Below are positions 8,283 to 16,513 of a DNA stretch of 55,326 nt, in pieces. Both the position numbers and the translations under genes were made by a program. Within the stretch, counting starts at the first letter, position 1; the number at the start of each line of letters is the position of its first letter. Origin of the DNA: Ignavibacteriota bacterium (GTDB lineage Bacteria; Bacteroidota; Ignavibacteria; UBA10030); contig PLMK01000078.1 in NCBI GenBank assembly GCA_003142475.1, forward strand, positions 84,530-139,855, read 5' to 3'. Under the pieces are notes generated by a model that was not told where the DNA came from, did not search any database, and saw only the letters and a program-made list of their open reading frames with translations.

Positions 8283-9842
8283 TTGTTGCGGTGGCTAAAA
8301 AAAATTCGCGTTACTGTTGCAGCAGGGTTCTGTCTCGCAGTGAGCTTCATCTTTCTTGATTTTGGGAACATTGCCCCTTCAGGATTGCACACATTTCTTG
8401 TCTCTACGCAGCTTGTGCCTTCGTTACTTCGAACATTGATTCTATTCAGTAGCGCGTCTATTGGATTGTTCTTTGTTCTGTTCCTAACCTTTCTATTTGG
8501 CAGAGTTTATTGCTCAACAATCTGTCCTCTTGGCATATTGCAGGATGTTGCCATTCGCATTGCCAAACGGGTCAATCGTCGTCGTCGATTCCGATTCAAG
8601 AAACCATTCTATAAAATTCATTATGTATTGTTTCTTTTCACAGTGGTATTCGCTCTTGCTGGAAGTTTAATTCTGTTAAACCTTTTTGAGCCTTTCAGTA
8701 ATTACGGCCGAATTCTTTCTAATCTGATCAGTCCTTCTATTGTGTTGGCAAATAACACACTTGGAAATATACTCGGACTATTCAATCTATTTTTTCTTTT
8801 TCAAATCCCACTTCTTCACATTAACTTTGTTTCGGTTATTGCGCCTTTGAGTTTTCTCGTATTGGTTTTATATCTATCTTACAATTATGGGAGGTTATTC
8901 TGCAATCTGCTTTGTCCGGCAGGAGCTTTACTGGGACTTATTTCAAGATTCTCAATCTTCAAGATAGTGATAGACGAAAATAATTGCAAAGAATGTGGTT
9001 TATGCGAAAGAGTATGTAAAGCAAACTGCATAAATAGTGATTCAAAGGAAATTGATTTTGCCGCATGCGTTGGATGTTTCAACTGCATTGAAGCTTGTCC
9101 GACAGTCGGAATGAGTTATAAAGGAAGATGGAGAAAAACTTCAACAATTTTACCGATTGTGAATGAAGGGCGTCGAAAAGTATTAAAGACATCTATTTTG
9201 CCGGCAATTGGTTTACTGTTACCGGAGATAGGTAAGAATGACAGCTCTAAAGTAAATCAAAGTGATTTCGACGAAAGCCATAAATATCCTATTTCTCCTC
9301 CTGGTTCTATAAGTGTGGCTCAATTCTCAAATCGCTGCACGGCATGCCATCTGTGTGTCAGTTCTTGCCCAACGCAAGTATTATTGCCATCGTTTCTTGA
9401 CTATGGAATTGCTGGAATATTCCAGCCTAAAATGAATTATGCGGCAAGCTATTGTAATTTCGATTGTGTTATTTGCGGCCAAGTATGTCCGACAGGCGCT
9501 ATTCTGCCACTCGATTTAAACGTTAAAAAACAAGTTCAGATAGGGAAAGCTCACTTCGCTAAAGATGATTGCATTGTGGTTACGAAAAAAAAAGATTGTG
9601 GGGCATGTTCAGAACATTGTCCTACAAAAGCGGTAAAGATGGTTCCGTACGAGCAACGGCTCGTCGTGCCAGAAGTGAACGATGAACTCTGTGTCGGTTG
9701 CGGCGCTTGTGAGCATGCTTGCCCCGTTCAACCGCGTAAAGCAATCTATGTAAAAGGCAACCTTTTGCATTTAATAGCAAAGAAGCCGAAATCAGAAAAG
9801 ATTGAGCCATCGTTCGATAGCAAGCAAGATTTTCCTTTCTGA
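8283..9842 (+). CDS. Membrane polyferredoxin, NapH-NapG-like fusion
   Basis: 519 residues. The N-terminal half resembles NapH/YccM: about four membrane helices, two CX3CP motifs (77-82 and 207-212), then two [4Fe-4S] motifs (235-249, 262-272). Around 296-302 an internal GRRKVLK followed by a hydrophobic stretch resembles a Tat signal-anchor. The C-terminal part (about 340-490) carries four more cysteine clusters at 352-362, 391-402, 430-446 and 470-480, spaced as in NapG/MauM. It would pass electrons from the membrane quinol pool or cytoplasm to a periplasmic partner, probably the DUF362 protein. The start is TTG (8283 or 8286), with AGGTGA just upstream. Confidence 0.85.
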   Translation: MLRWLKKIRVTVAAGFCLAVSFIFLDFGNIAPSGLHTFLVSTQLVPSLLRTLILFSSASIGLFFVLFLTFLFGRVYCSTICPLGILQDVAIRIAKRVNRRRRFRFKKPFYKIHYVLFLFTVVFALAGSLILLNLFEPFSNYGRILSNLISPSIVLANNTLGNILGLFNLFFLFQIPLLHINFVSVIAPLSFLVLVLYLSYNYGRLFCNLLCPAGALLGLISRFSIFKIVIDENNCKECGLCERVCKANCINSDSKEIDFAACVGCFNCIEACPTVGMSYKGRWRKTSTILPIVNEGRRKVLKTSILPAIGLLLPEIGKNDSSKVNQSDFDESHKYPISPPGSISVAQFSNRCTACHLCVSSCPTQVLLPSFLDYGIAGIFQPKMNYAASYCNFDCVICGQVCPTGAILPLDLNVKKQVQIGKAHFAKDDCIVVTKKKDCGACSEHCPTKAVKMVPYEQRLVVPEVNDELCVGCGACEHACPVQPRKAIYVKGNLLHLIAKKPKSEKIEPSFDSKQDFPF

Positions 9843-10125
9843 AATCGTACTAATGCCTTAATATTGTGAAATAACAAACTCTACCTGATTGTTTACAGTT
9901 ACGGCAATTCTTATAGACCCGTCTTTATTGGTTATCACTAATTGCTAGTTGTTTATTCGTCAACGGTCACTGATTGATATTGCATTTTCATAATAATCAA
10001 AGTACACTCACTATAGATTCAACTTTGTTTATTCTACCATAAGGGTACGCGATTTATACCATGTGTCTTTTATACCGTTTTGGTTTGAATGCATGCTATG
10101 TGTTGTTACAGTAGTTAGTTGTCAC
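9843..10125. other. Intergenic spacer, no gene seen
   Basis: About 280 AT-rich bases between the polyferredoxin stop and the promoter of the receiver-domain gene. I see no convincing ORF, RNA gene or terminator hairpin. Around 9930-9980 the sequence is built from loosely repeated words such as CACTAATTGCTAGTTG and CACTGATTGATA. Confidence 0.5.
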
Positions 10126-10154
10126 TTGACACTCCAAATTTTGGAATTCATCAT
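10126..10154 (+). promoter_or_regulatory. Possible promoter with palindrome in spacer
   Basis: A perfect -35 box TTGACA (10126-10131) is followed after 17 bases by CATCAT (10149-10154), a weak -10. Between them is a 13-base palindrome, TCCAAA-T-TTTGGA (10133-10145), placed where a repressor would block polymerase. It would serve the receiver-domain gene starting at 10175. Confidence 0.45.
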
Positions 10155-10174
10155 TATATACAAACGAAGTGTAA

Positions 10175-10570
10175 ATGGAATCAAAAAAAGTGAATGGCCG
10201 CGACACAGTTCTCATTGTAGAAGATGAGGAGAGTCTGAGAGAACTTCTAAGATTAGTGTTGGAAGGAAACGGAATTAAAGTTCTCCAGGCAGCGGATGGC
10301 ATAGAAGCCGTGGAAGTATTCACCGCACATAAGGATGAAATCGAAATAGTATTATCTGATCTTGGTTTGCCGCGTCTTGGCGGCTGGGAAGCATTCCTAA
10401 AAATGAGGGAGATAAATCCAGAGTTGAAAGGGATTCTTGCGAGTGGATTCTTTATTCCGGAGGTGAGAACCGAAATCATTAAATCCGGTGCAAGGGATTT
10501 TATCCAAAAGCCGTACAATTCTGCACACATTATTAAGATGATTCGTGATTTACTCAATGAAACAAAATAG
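10175..10570 (+). CDS. Stand-alone response regulator receiver domain
   Basis: 131 residues, only a REC domain (CheY-like), with no output domain. The acidic pair is in VLIVEDEES, the phospho-acceptor Asp is in VLSDLGLPRLGG, the switch Ser is in ILASGFF, and the conserved Lys is in DFIQKPYN. Such proteins relay phosphate or bind a partner; no histidine kinase is encoded nearby, so its partner is unknown. Its stop lies only eight bases from the stop of the convergent ABC-type membrane gene, and no terminator separates them. The RBS is weak. Confidence 0.9.
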   Translation: MESKKVNGRDTVLIVEDEESLRELLRLVLEGNGIKVLQAADGIEAVEVFTAHKDEIEIVLSDLGLPRLGGWEAFLKMREINPELKGILASGFFIPEVRTEIIKSGARDFIQKPYNSAHIIKMIRDLLNETK

Positions 10571-10578
10571 AACAATTA

Positions 10579-11472
10579 CTAAAGCGATGCTTGATTTAAA
10601 CGGTTAGAAACATCCTTGAGAGAAGTCCAGCTCTCCATCAATTCCGGAAGATATTCGGAAGATGTTACGAATGTCCAAATATATGCCACGATAGAATAGA
10701 TACTGCCAGTAGTAAAGTCGTCCAGATCGATGGAAATGTAGAGAACGGCTAAAAAAATAAAAAGCAAAATAAATCGCATCACTCCAAAATTGAGCGCACC
10801 CCAATTTGCTATCTTCTGTTTAATGTTTGCAGATTTTGTATAGTAGCTATAGATTTCTTCTGTTTTCTGCGAAGAAAATACATCGTACGTATTCTCAAAT
10901 GTATCGTGCACATCTTTTTGCAGTGTGCTAACTTTTCGTGTGTAAATTTTGTTTATTAAAAGAAGCGGAAAGATGATAGTCAAGCAGGTAATAGAAATTC
11001 GCCAATCGAATACAGCAAGTGCAATGACAGTCCCGCCGATCTGAACAACTTGTTCAATAATCTCAGGAACTCGATATTGAAAAAAAGTAATATATTGTTC
11101 GGATAACTGAGCAAGCGCTGCGGTTTTTGATGTACGGAATTTTTTTTCCTTTGCAACAGTAGAAATTTCTGTTGCTAATTGCGTGAACATAGAGAGATAG
11201 ATTTTTTGATCAACGATTCGCCGGATGACACCGGTGCCAGAGTTGATTGCGAAGACTCCGATCCATAAAAACAGTGGAAACAACGATGCATTGAGACTGC
11301 TTGCCTGACCGGAAGCACGTTCAATCAAAGCATCAATTACTTTTCCAAATACAGCCGGTTCAACTATCCACGCAACATGTTCGATGATGACAAGACCGAT
11401 AGCAAGAGAGATTCCCTTTTTGAAGCGGGCAAGTAGTTCTGTTAGTTTCATTCTGTGATTCTGCTTTGTCAC
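10579..11472 (-). CDS. ABC-type six-helix membrane domain protein without ATPase
   Basis: 297 residues, with six membrane segments arranged like the exporter transmembrane domain. Recognisable segments include GLVIIEHVAWIVEPAVFGK, RRIVDQKIYLSMFTQLATE and the long intracellular helices. The protein stops at about the point where an ABC exporter's ATPase domain would begin, and no Walker A or signature motif follows in any frame before the convergent gene. It therefore fits the small stand-alone ABC_membrane_3-like family, not a broken exporter. It follows the alpha-mannosidase gene by 23 bases on the same strand. Start is GTG 11472, with ATG 11451 as alternative. What it moves or regulates is unknown. 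Confidence 0.75.
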   Translation of the reverse strand: MTKQNHRMKLTELLARFKKGISLAIGLVIIEHVAWIVEPAVFGKVIDALIERASGQASSLNASLFPLFLWIGVFAINSGTGVIRRIVDQKIYLSMFTQLATEISTVAKEKKFRTSKTAALAQLSEQYITFFQYRVPEIIEQVVQIGGTVIALAVFDWRISITCLTIIFPLLLINKIYTRKVSTLQKDVHDTFENTYDVFSSQKTEEIYSYYTKSANIKQKIANWGALNFGVMRFILLFIFLAVLYISIDLDDFTTGSIYSIVAYIWTFVTSSEYLPELMESWTSLKDVSNRLNQASL

Positions 11473-11495
11473 TCATAGGCATTTTAAAGAACTTC

Positions 11496-14400
11496 TTAAC
11501 GTTTCTTTTTTTGCGATTTGGGTGCCAGTTTGAGTGTTTTAATTTCAAATGGTTTAAATTTGAGAATCAATTTTGATTTGACAATCTTGTGCGACTTTTC
11601 TTCATTTTCTAATAAATCACATTCAGTTGCGAGTGATGCATCAATGCCAAATCGAAGTGATGTATCCGTTGAAACACCATACGCTTCATGCATCCGTATA
11701 ATAACAGCATCGCTATCCTCGGCTTTCTTGATCGCATCGACAATAATGTTCGGCTTCGAAGATTCAAAGAGTGATGGAATTTTTCCTGCCTGAAGATTAG
11801 GAAAAATTAAAACTGGATTATTCAATTCACGTGCCCTTTGAATTGTTCCGCCTTTCGTCCAGCTACCGCTGTGAGGAAAAAGAGAATAACAAAATATATG
11901 TTCGCCTTGGTCAATCACTCCTTCATCACAATGCAGTGGTTCGATGGGATTTGGATAACGGGGCGATCTTAACAGTGTTAACTGGAGTGTATTTTCTTTT
12001 GCGCTGTATCCATATTTGCAGTCATTCAGCAGGCTGACGCCATATTTCGCATCAGACATGTCTGCCCATTGTTGCGCAGGTACCTCAAACTTTGCGCTAT
12101 CCTCATCTGTACGCGGTTTCGATGACCGATTTATTGCTCCGAACTGTATTTCGTATGTCGCACTCGATACTTTCATGTTGAACGGGAAAGTTACCTTCAT
12201 CAGTACCTGCTTTTCTTGCCAACGTATGTGTGTTTGGAAATCAATTCGTGGCGAATGATGGTAAAAACGAATATTCTGCGAGAGAATAGAACCATTTTCG
12301 GTCTTAAGCTCAAGGCGAACTGTTGCGCGTAATGGACCTTGCTCAATTATTTTACATTGTTTGATTTTCCATGCATCGATCCTGTGCTTTTCATATTCGG
12401 CGTCAATGTTCCAGGCATCCAATTGCTTAGGCGTATCTCGGAACAATGCAAAGAAATTGCCGGTTTTTCCTTTCTCAAATAATTCGCGCCGCAGTTGCTT
12501 TGCATAAATTGATTTGAACGCGCCCTTGCCGTCGAGATGAACTCTATAAAATGGTGTCTCTAATTTATTTGATGAAGTTGTCCACGGCTCGGCCAATTCT
12601 GCCTTATTTCCATGTGTGCGGATAAGAAGATGTTTGAATCCGAAAGCTGGAATATTCTCTACAAAACAAAGTAGTGTTTGCTCTGCTTTTGTTCGTTCCA
12701 CAATCTGATAAATGACTGGATTCCCATCCGAGTCTTCAATAGAAAGATACTTTTCATTCGACTTCACAACTATTTCTATATAATCATTTCGCTGTGCACC
12801 CAATGAGTTAAAAAGTAAAAAATGGAACTCTGATTTACTTTTCTTAACTGGCAGGAATAATCCTTGAATACAATTATTGATAACATCTGTGCAAATTGTT
12901 TTGATATCTTTATAATCCTGTTGTGTGTCTTTGTACACATCAGCAATCGAAGCGCCTGCAATAATATCGTTGAATTGATTGAGAAGCAGTTTTTTCCAGA
13001 CCTCTTCAAGTTTCTGTTTTGGATAACGACGCGCAGCGATATTCTTTCCAAATAACATCGCGAGAGTAGAAAGAAGTTCAGAAGAATAAATAAGATTTTC
13101 GCACTCACGGTTCTCTTTTTTAATCTTAGCTTGGGTTGTGTATGTACCGCGATGCGTTTCAAGATAAAGTTCGTTATTCCATGTCGGAAGATTTTCAGAT
13201 TGTTCTTCCAATTGCTTGAAAAAATCTTGCGCGGTTGAAAGCTGTGAAGGCGGTAATCCAATAATTGTTTTAAGTACGACAGCAAATTCTATATTTTCTT
13301 TGATTGGTCCACCACCGCCGTCGCCAAACCCGTATGTTTGGAGGGTGGGTGATATAGGCGGTTCTTGCTGCGTTGGGTTTACATTTTTCAGGATAGACTT
13401 CGGTGTAACTTGTCCTTCAAGTCCAACAGGTGATATGTGTGCAAGGATTTTTGTTTTATCGATTCCCTGCCACCAAAATGATGTGTGCGGAAATATTGTT
13501 TTGTCATTCAAAAGAAGTTTGGAGGTATAAAAATTCGTTATTCCAGATTTCTTAAGTATTTGGGGCAACGACCAATTGAAACCAAACGAATCGGGAAGCC
13601 ATAGTATGTTTGAATTCACTCCAAATTCTTGTTTGAAGAACCTTTTTCCAAATATAATTTGACGAACAAGCGATTCGCCATTCGGTATATTGCAGTCGGC
13701 TTCGGTCCACATCGAACCAAGCGGCTCCCATTTTCCTTCTGTAATACGTTGATTGATTTGTTTATATAAATCAGGATAATGTCGTTTGGTAAATTCATAA
13801 AGGACTGGCTGACTCTGGGAGAATTTAAATTCTGGAAACTCTTCCATCAATCTCAATACCGATGAAAATGTACGACCGCACTTCCTTGATGTTTCGCGAA
13901 GTGTCCACAACCATGCGGTGTCGATATGCGAATGTCCAATGAGATGGACAAGTCCGGGAATTGTTGTCTTAAGTTCTGTATCAAGTGTGTTTAGAAGGAA
14001 ATTATATGCTCGCCGGATTGCGTTGGGATATTCCTCACTACCGGGTTTGAAGTACTTTAAGAAGATGAGTGTTCGGTGAATCAGGTCACGAATCTTTTTC
14101 GATTCGTACGATCCGTGATCTATCAATTTATCGAGGTCTTGGAGAACAGTCAAAGCACTGTCAAGGCGGCGTGCAGTTGTGTCTAATACCGCAAGTTCAG
14201 ACACAGAAAATTCTGTGTGTTCTTGCTTTCGTCCACTATATGCTTGAATGGCAATAACAAATTGCTCGTTGAGTTTTGATTTCTCGCAAATCAAAATCTC
14301 TTTGTGATTATGGTCAATACCATGGTATGGTTTGCCGTTGAGATAAAGAAGTGCTTCAGGAAAATCTAGAAGTAAGACCAGCGGTTTTCCTGAAAAATCC

Positions 14401-14618
14401 GGTGTTATCGTAATCGTCTGTCGGAACCAGTACGTTTTATCATACTTTCCCCACTGAAAAGGAATTCGAATCGAAGTCCACGATTTATCATGTAGTGAAG
14501 CCGAACCTCCATCATGAATATCGCCCTCTTTCATCCTCCAATCCGGAAGTGCAATCCGCATTGGATAAATTGAGTTCTTTATATGAGGATGTATTTGCTC
14601 GAGTACATCAATTGCCAT
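11496..14618 (-). CDS. Alpha-mannosidase, glycoside hydrolase family 38
   Basis: 1040 residues, typical GH38 length. An N-terminal beta domain (about 1-170) precedes the catalytic domain, which holds GHSHIDTAWLW (228-238, zinc ligands His229/His231... Asp233 region), MWTEADCNIPNGES with nucleophile Asp308, and PDSFGFN (342-348). Long C-terminal beta-sandwich domains follow (about 600-1030). It hydrolyses alpha-mannosides, perhaps from glycoproteins or imported oligosaccharides. No export signal is visible, so it is probably cytoplasmic. The orphan ABC-type membrane gene lies directly downstream, while no sugar transporter or other glycosidase is adjacent. Linkage specificity cannot be read from sequence. 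Confidence 0.92.
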   Translation of the reverse strand: MAIDVLEQIHPHIKNSIYPMRIALPDWRMKEGDIHDGGSASLHDKSWTSIRIPFQWGKYDKTYWFRQTITITPDFSGKPLVLLLDFPEALLYLNGKPYHGIDHNHKEILICEKSKLNEQFVIAIQAYSGRKQEHTEFSVSELAVLDTTARRLDSALTVLQDLDKLIDHGSYESKKIRDLIHRTLIFLKYFKPGSEEYPNAIRRAYNFLLNTLDTELKTTIPGLVHLIGHSHIDTAWLWTLRETSRKCGRTFSSVLRLMEEFPEFKFSQSQPVLYEFTKRHYPDLYKQINQRITEGKWEPLGSMWTEADCNIPNGESLVRQIIFGKRFFKQEFGVNSNILWLPDSFGFNWSLPQILKKSGITNFYTSKLLLNDKTIFPHTSFWWQGIDKTKILAHISPVGLEGQVTPKSILKNVNPTQQEPPISPTLQTYGFGDGGGGPIKENIEFAVVLKTIIGLPPSQLSTAQDFFKQLEEQSENLPTWNNELYLETHRGTYTTQAKIKKENRECENLIYSSELLSTLAMLFGKNIAARRYPKQKLEEVWKKLLLNQFNDIIAGASIADVYKDTQQDYKDIKTICTDVINNCIQGLFLPVKKSKSEFHFLLFNSLGAQRNDYIEIVVKSNEKYLSIEDSDGNPVIYQIVERTKAEQTLLCFVENIPAFGFKHLLIRTHGNKAELAEPWTTSSNKLETPFYRVHLDGKGAFKSIYAKQLRRELFEKGKTGNFFALFRDTPKQLDAWNIDAEYEKHRIDAWKIKQCKIIEQGPLRATVRLELKTENGSILSQNIRFYHHSPRIDFQTHIRWQEKQVLMKVTFPFNMKVSSATYEIQFGAINRSSKPRTDEDSAKFEVPAQQWADMSDAKYGVSLLNDCKYGYSAKENTLQLTLLRSPRYPNPIEPLHCDEGVIDQGEHIFCYSLFPHSGSWTKGGTIQRARELNNPVLIFPNLQAGKIPSLFESSKPNIIVDAIKKAEDSDAVIIRMHEAYGVSTDTSLRFGIDASLATECDLLENEEKSHKIVKSKLILKFKPFEIKTLKLAPKSQKKKR

Positions 14619-14958
14619 AATAAGCCACTTTTAGATAGTGTTAAGAAAACGTGGTGGAAAATATAGATTCTTGACGAAATGAGCAAATGAAAATTTAAGA
14701 AATAATGAAAATAATGTGATACTGGAAAAACTATGCATTAATTATGGAACGATAGAACTTGAAATAATGAAAGTACGGAAATGTGAAAATTGCTGAATAT
14801 TTAGTAAAAACGCATAGAATAACAGATATTATCAAAATCTTTACCCTTGAATTTGGTGGCGAACCTGTAACGAATGAAACGCTGGAAATTCTGGCGGAAT
14901 TTTTGGTTATGAGACATTATTAGAAGAGCTAAATTAAAGAAATGGCAAACTGAAGAAG
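14619..14958. other. AT-rich spacer upstream of the mannosidase gene
   Basis: About 340 bases between the mannosidase start and tRNA-Glu. It is very AT-rich. Apart from one small plus-strand ORF (14783-14923, listed separately) I see no gene, and no clear promoter for the mannosidase can be named. Confidence 0.5.
14783..14923 (+). CDS. Possible small protein or gene remnant, unknown
   Basis: A 46-codon plus-strand ORF starting at GTG and ending in TAG. Its product has a protein-like amphipathic composition, beginning MKIAEYLVKTHRITDIIKIF and ending EILAEFLVMRHY, with two likely helices. Arguments against it: GGAA lies only two bases before the GTG, no ATG exists, and the surrounding DNA is noncoding. 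It may be a genuine small protein, the decayed end of a lost gene, or chance. I do not recognise a family. Confidence 0.25.
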   Translation: MKIAEYLVKTHRITDIIKIFTLEFGGEPVTNETLEILAEFLVMRHY

Positions 14959-15031
14959 TAGCCTTAACGGGAATCGAACCCGTATTTCGACCTTGAGAGG
15001 GTCACGTCCTAAACCGTTAGACGATAAGGCC
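14959..15031 (-). tRNA. tRNA-Glu (anticodon CTC)
   Basis: 73-base cloverleaf on the minus strand. The acceptor GGCCTTA pairs with TAAGGCT (one G-U at the first pair), the D arm contains GTCTAACGGTTTAGGAC, the anticodon loop is CTCTCAA (anticodon CTC), and the T arm is ACGGG-TTCGATT-CCCGT. No CCA is encoded. A hairpin with a T7 tract abuts its 5' end. Confidence 0.93.
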
Positions 15032-15068
15032 AAAAAAATGTGAATTGCGGATTGTCAATCCGCAATTC
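15032..15068 (-). terminator. Hairpin plus T7 between two tRNA genes
   Basis: A perfect 12-bp inverted repeat (15042-15053 with 15057-15068, loop of 3) is followed on the minus strand by ACA and seven T (15038-15032). It has the shape of an intrinsic terminator for tRNA-Gln(CTG), yet tRNA-Glu begins at the very next base, so it could instead be a processing hairpin between co-transcribed tRNAs. Confidence 0.6.
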
Positions 15069-15080
15069 GCAGATGCTTTG

Positions 15081-15153
15081 CTGCCCCGCTAGGAGTCGAA
15101 CCTAGACTTTCCTGATCCAGAGTCAGGCGTGTTGCCAATTACACTACGGGGCA
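15081..15153 (-). tRNA. tRNA-Gln (anticodon CTG)
   Basis: 73-base cloverleaf on the minus strand. The acceptor TGCCCCG pairs with CGGGGCA, the anticodon stem CCTGA/TCAGG closes the loop CTCTGGA (anticodon CTG), and the T arm contains AGGTTCGACTCCT. The discriminator is G, without encoded CCA. With tRNA-Gln(TTG) at 6475 it covers both glutamine codons in this window. Confidence 0.95.
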
Positions 15154-15171
15154 ATAGAAGATCACGATTAC

Positions 15172-15200
15172 AATATACGAAATGAACATTTTGCAGGCAA
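15172..15200 (-). promoter_or_regulatory. Sigma70-type promoter for tRNA-Gln(CTG)
   Basis: On the minus strand TTGCCT (15200-15195) and TATATT (15177-15172) are 17 bases apart, placing the transcription start about 12 bases before the tRNA. Its spacer contains one arm of the inverted repeat at 15181-15221. Confidence 0.6.
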
Positions 15201-15221
15201 TGAAATATTCTAATGTTCATT
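15181..15221. repeat. 10-bp inverted repeat after the glycosyltransferase gene
   Basis: AATGAACATT (15181-15190) and AATGTTCATT (15212-15221) are perfect inverted copies 21 bases apart, just after the glycosyltransferase stop. There is no T-tract, so it is not a classical terminator; it overlaps the tRNA-Gln promoter and may be an operator or an mRNA 3'-end structure. Confidence 0.45.
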
Positions 15222-15229
15222 CCAATGAC

Positions 15230-16507
15230 TCATTTTTTTAATTGCGTTGCAAGTGGATCAAACCGTATTGTCTTATCCCAAATGTGTTTTTCTTTTTTTA
15301 TATAATCCTGATATGCTGATTTGAAAACTACATAAATCCACAATTGACAGTAGGAGAAGTACATTAAAACAATAATGGCGAGATTTTTAAAATTATCTTC
15401 GTCATCGTACGAAATCGAAAGAAATATTTCAAAGATGAACAAGATTAAAGATGTCACCCACACAAAAGTATAAGGACCCGGCAAAGAAATTGCCACCACT
15501 TGAAATAAACTAACAATAAACAAAATATCCGAGAAAACGACTGCAACAAAGAAAATATAGTAGAGCGAAAGCGTGTACAGCAAATCGAATGCTAACCTCT
15601 TACTCTTGAAATGCGGAATTTCTTTCCAGAACTTTTTAACGACATAATTATTACCGCGCACCCATCTCATGCGTTGCCGAATCCAAACGCCCCACTTTTG
15701 CGGCTCCTGTTCATACGTTATTGCATAGGGAATGAATTTAATTTTGTAACCCGCCTCGTAAATTCGGATGCTAAGTTCTGAATCTTCCGTTAAAGCTTCT
15801 TCATCCCAACCGCCTAAGTTTTTTATGAGATGGCTCCACATCACAAAGTTCGTTCCCGGCAAAGTTGAAATACCGTGCATCTGCCATCTGCCTGCTTGTA
15901 GCATCAATTGAAAACTGAGTGTCTCGATGTTGATGAAACGCGTCAGAAGCGTAGCTTTTTTGTTTACTGTACGGAATTTTCCAATGACGGCACCCAGCTC
16001 TTTGTTGTCCAACAATTGTGCAACGAGATACCGAAGTGAATCTTTATCCGGTGTGTTGTCAGCATCGTAGATAGCTATGATATCGCCCTTTGCTTGTTTA
16101 ATACCAAGATTGAGTGTTCGTGATTTTCCTTTGCCGCCTTCGCCTTCTGGTATATCGAATAATTGCACGCGTGCATCTGACGATGCATAGCGCTTTATAA
16201 TGTCCTTCGTATTATCTTCTGATCCATCGTTTATAACGATGATTTGAAGTTTGTTTTTGGGATATTCAAGTTGGAGCATCGATTCGATGGTATTGCCAAT
16301 AACTTTTTCTTCATTATGTGCTGGAATCAGAATTGAACAAGAAGGATAGTCGAATGAGCGTTTATCTACATCACGTTTCTCGCGTAGTGAACGAACGCAG
16401 TTGATATATCCAAACACTGTTAGTACGAACTGGTATGCAATTGTGAACCAAATTAAAATAACAGCAATGACAAAAAGAAAACTAAGATCAACTTCAAGAA
16501 CAGTCAT
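15230..16507 (-). CDS. Processive family 2 glycosyltransferase, membrane polysaccharide synthase type
   Basis: 425 residues. One N-terminal membrane helix (about 7-35) precedes a cytoplasmic GT2 domain, then about four C-terminal helices (305-398). Catalytic features are all present: CSILIPAHNEE (57-67), INDGSED (92-98), DAD (148-150), the LPGTNFV acceptor segment, TED (240-242) and QRMRW (278-282, the QxxRW motif of processive synthases). It resembles the PgaC/BcsA/hyaluronan synthase class that builds and extrudes a beta-linked polymer. No PilZ domain is present, so no direct c-di-GMP control is visible. It starts six bases after the large DUF2334 gene stop, with AAAGGTG upstream, so the two are one unit. 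Polymer identity unknown. Confidence 0.9.
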   Translation of the reverse strand: MTVLEVDLSFLFVIAVILIWFTIAYQFVLTVFGYINCVRSLREKRDVDKRSFDYPSCSILIPAHNEEKVIGNTIESMLQLEYPKNKLQIIVINDGSEDNTKDIIKRYASSDARVQLFDIPEGEGGKGKSRTLNLGIKQAKGDIIAIYDADNTPDKDSLRYLVAQLLDNKELGAVIGKFRTVNKKATLLTRFINIETLSFQLMLQAGRWQMHGISTLPGTNFVMWSHLIKNLGGWDEEALTEDSELSIRIYEAGYKIKFIPYAITYEQEPQKWGVWIRQRMRWVRGNNYVVKKFWKEIPHFKSKRLAFDLLYTLSLYYIFFVAVVFSDILFIVSLFQVVAISLPGPYTFVWVTSLILFIFEIFLSISYDDEDNFKNLAIIVLMYFSYCQLWIYVVFKSAYQDYIKKEKHIWDKTIRFDPLATQLKK

Positions 16508-16513
16508 AGAATA

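Noticed and set aside
10579-11472. ABC-type membrane gene as the front half of a frameshifted exporter
   Set aside because: No Walker A, signature or Walker B sequence follows in any frame before the convergent gene eight bases away; stand-alone ABC_membrane-type proteins exist.
12776-13285. 169-codon open frame opposite-phase to the mannosidase gene
   Set aside because: It lies wholly inside the GH38 coding region on the same strand in another frame; the GH38 motifs leave no doubt which frame is used.
15053-15058. TGTCAA read as a minus-strand -35 box for tRNA-Glu
   Set aside because: It is the loop region of a perfect hairpin, and 17 bases on there is TTTTGG, not a -10 box.
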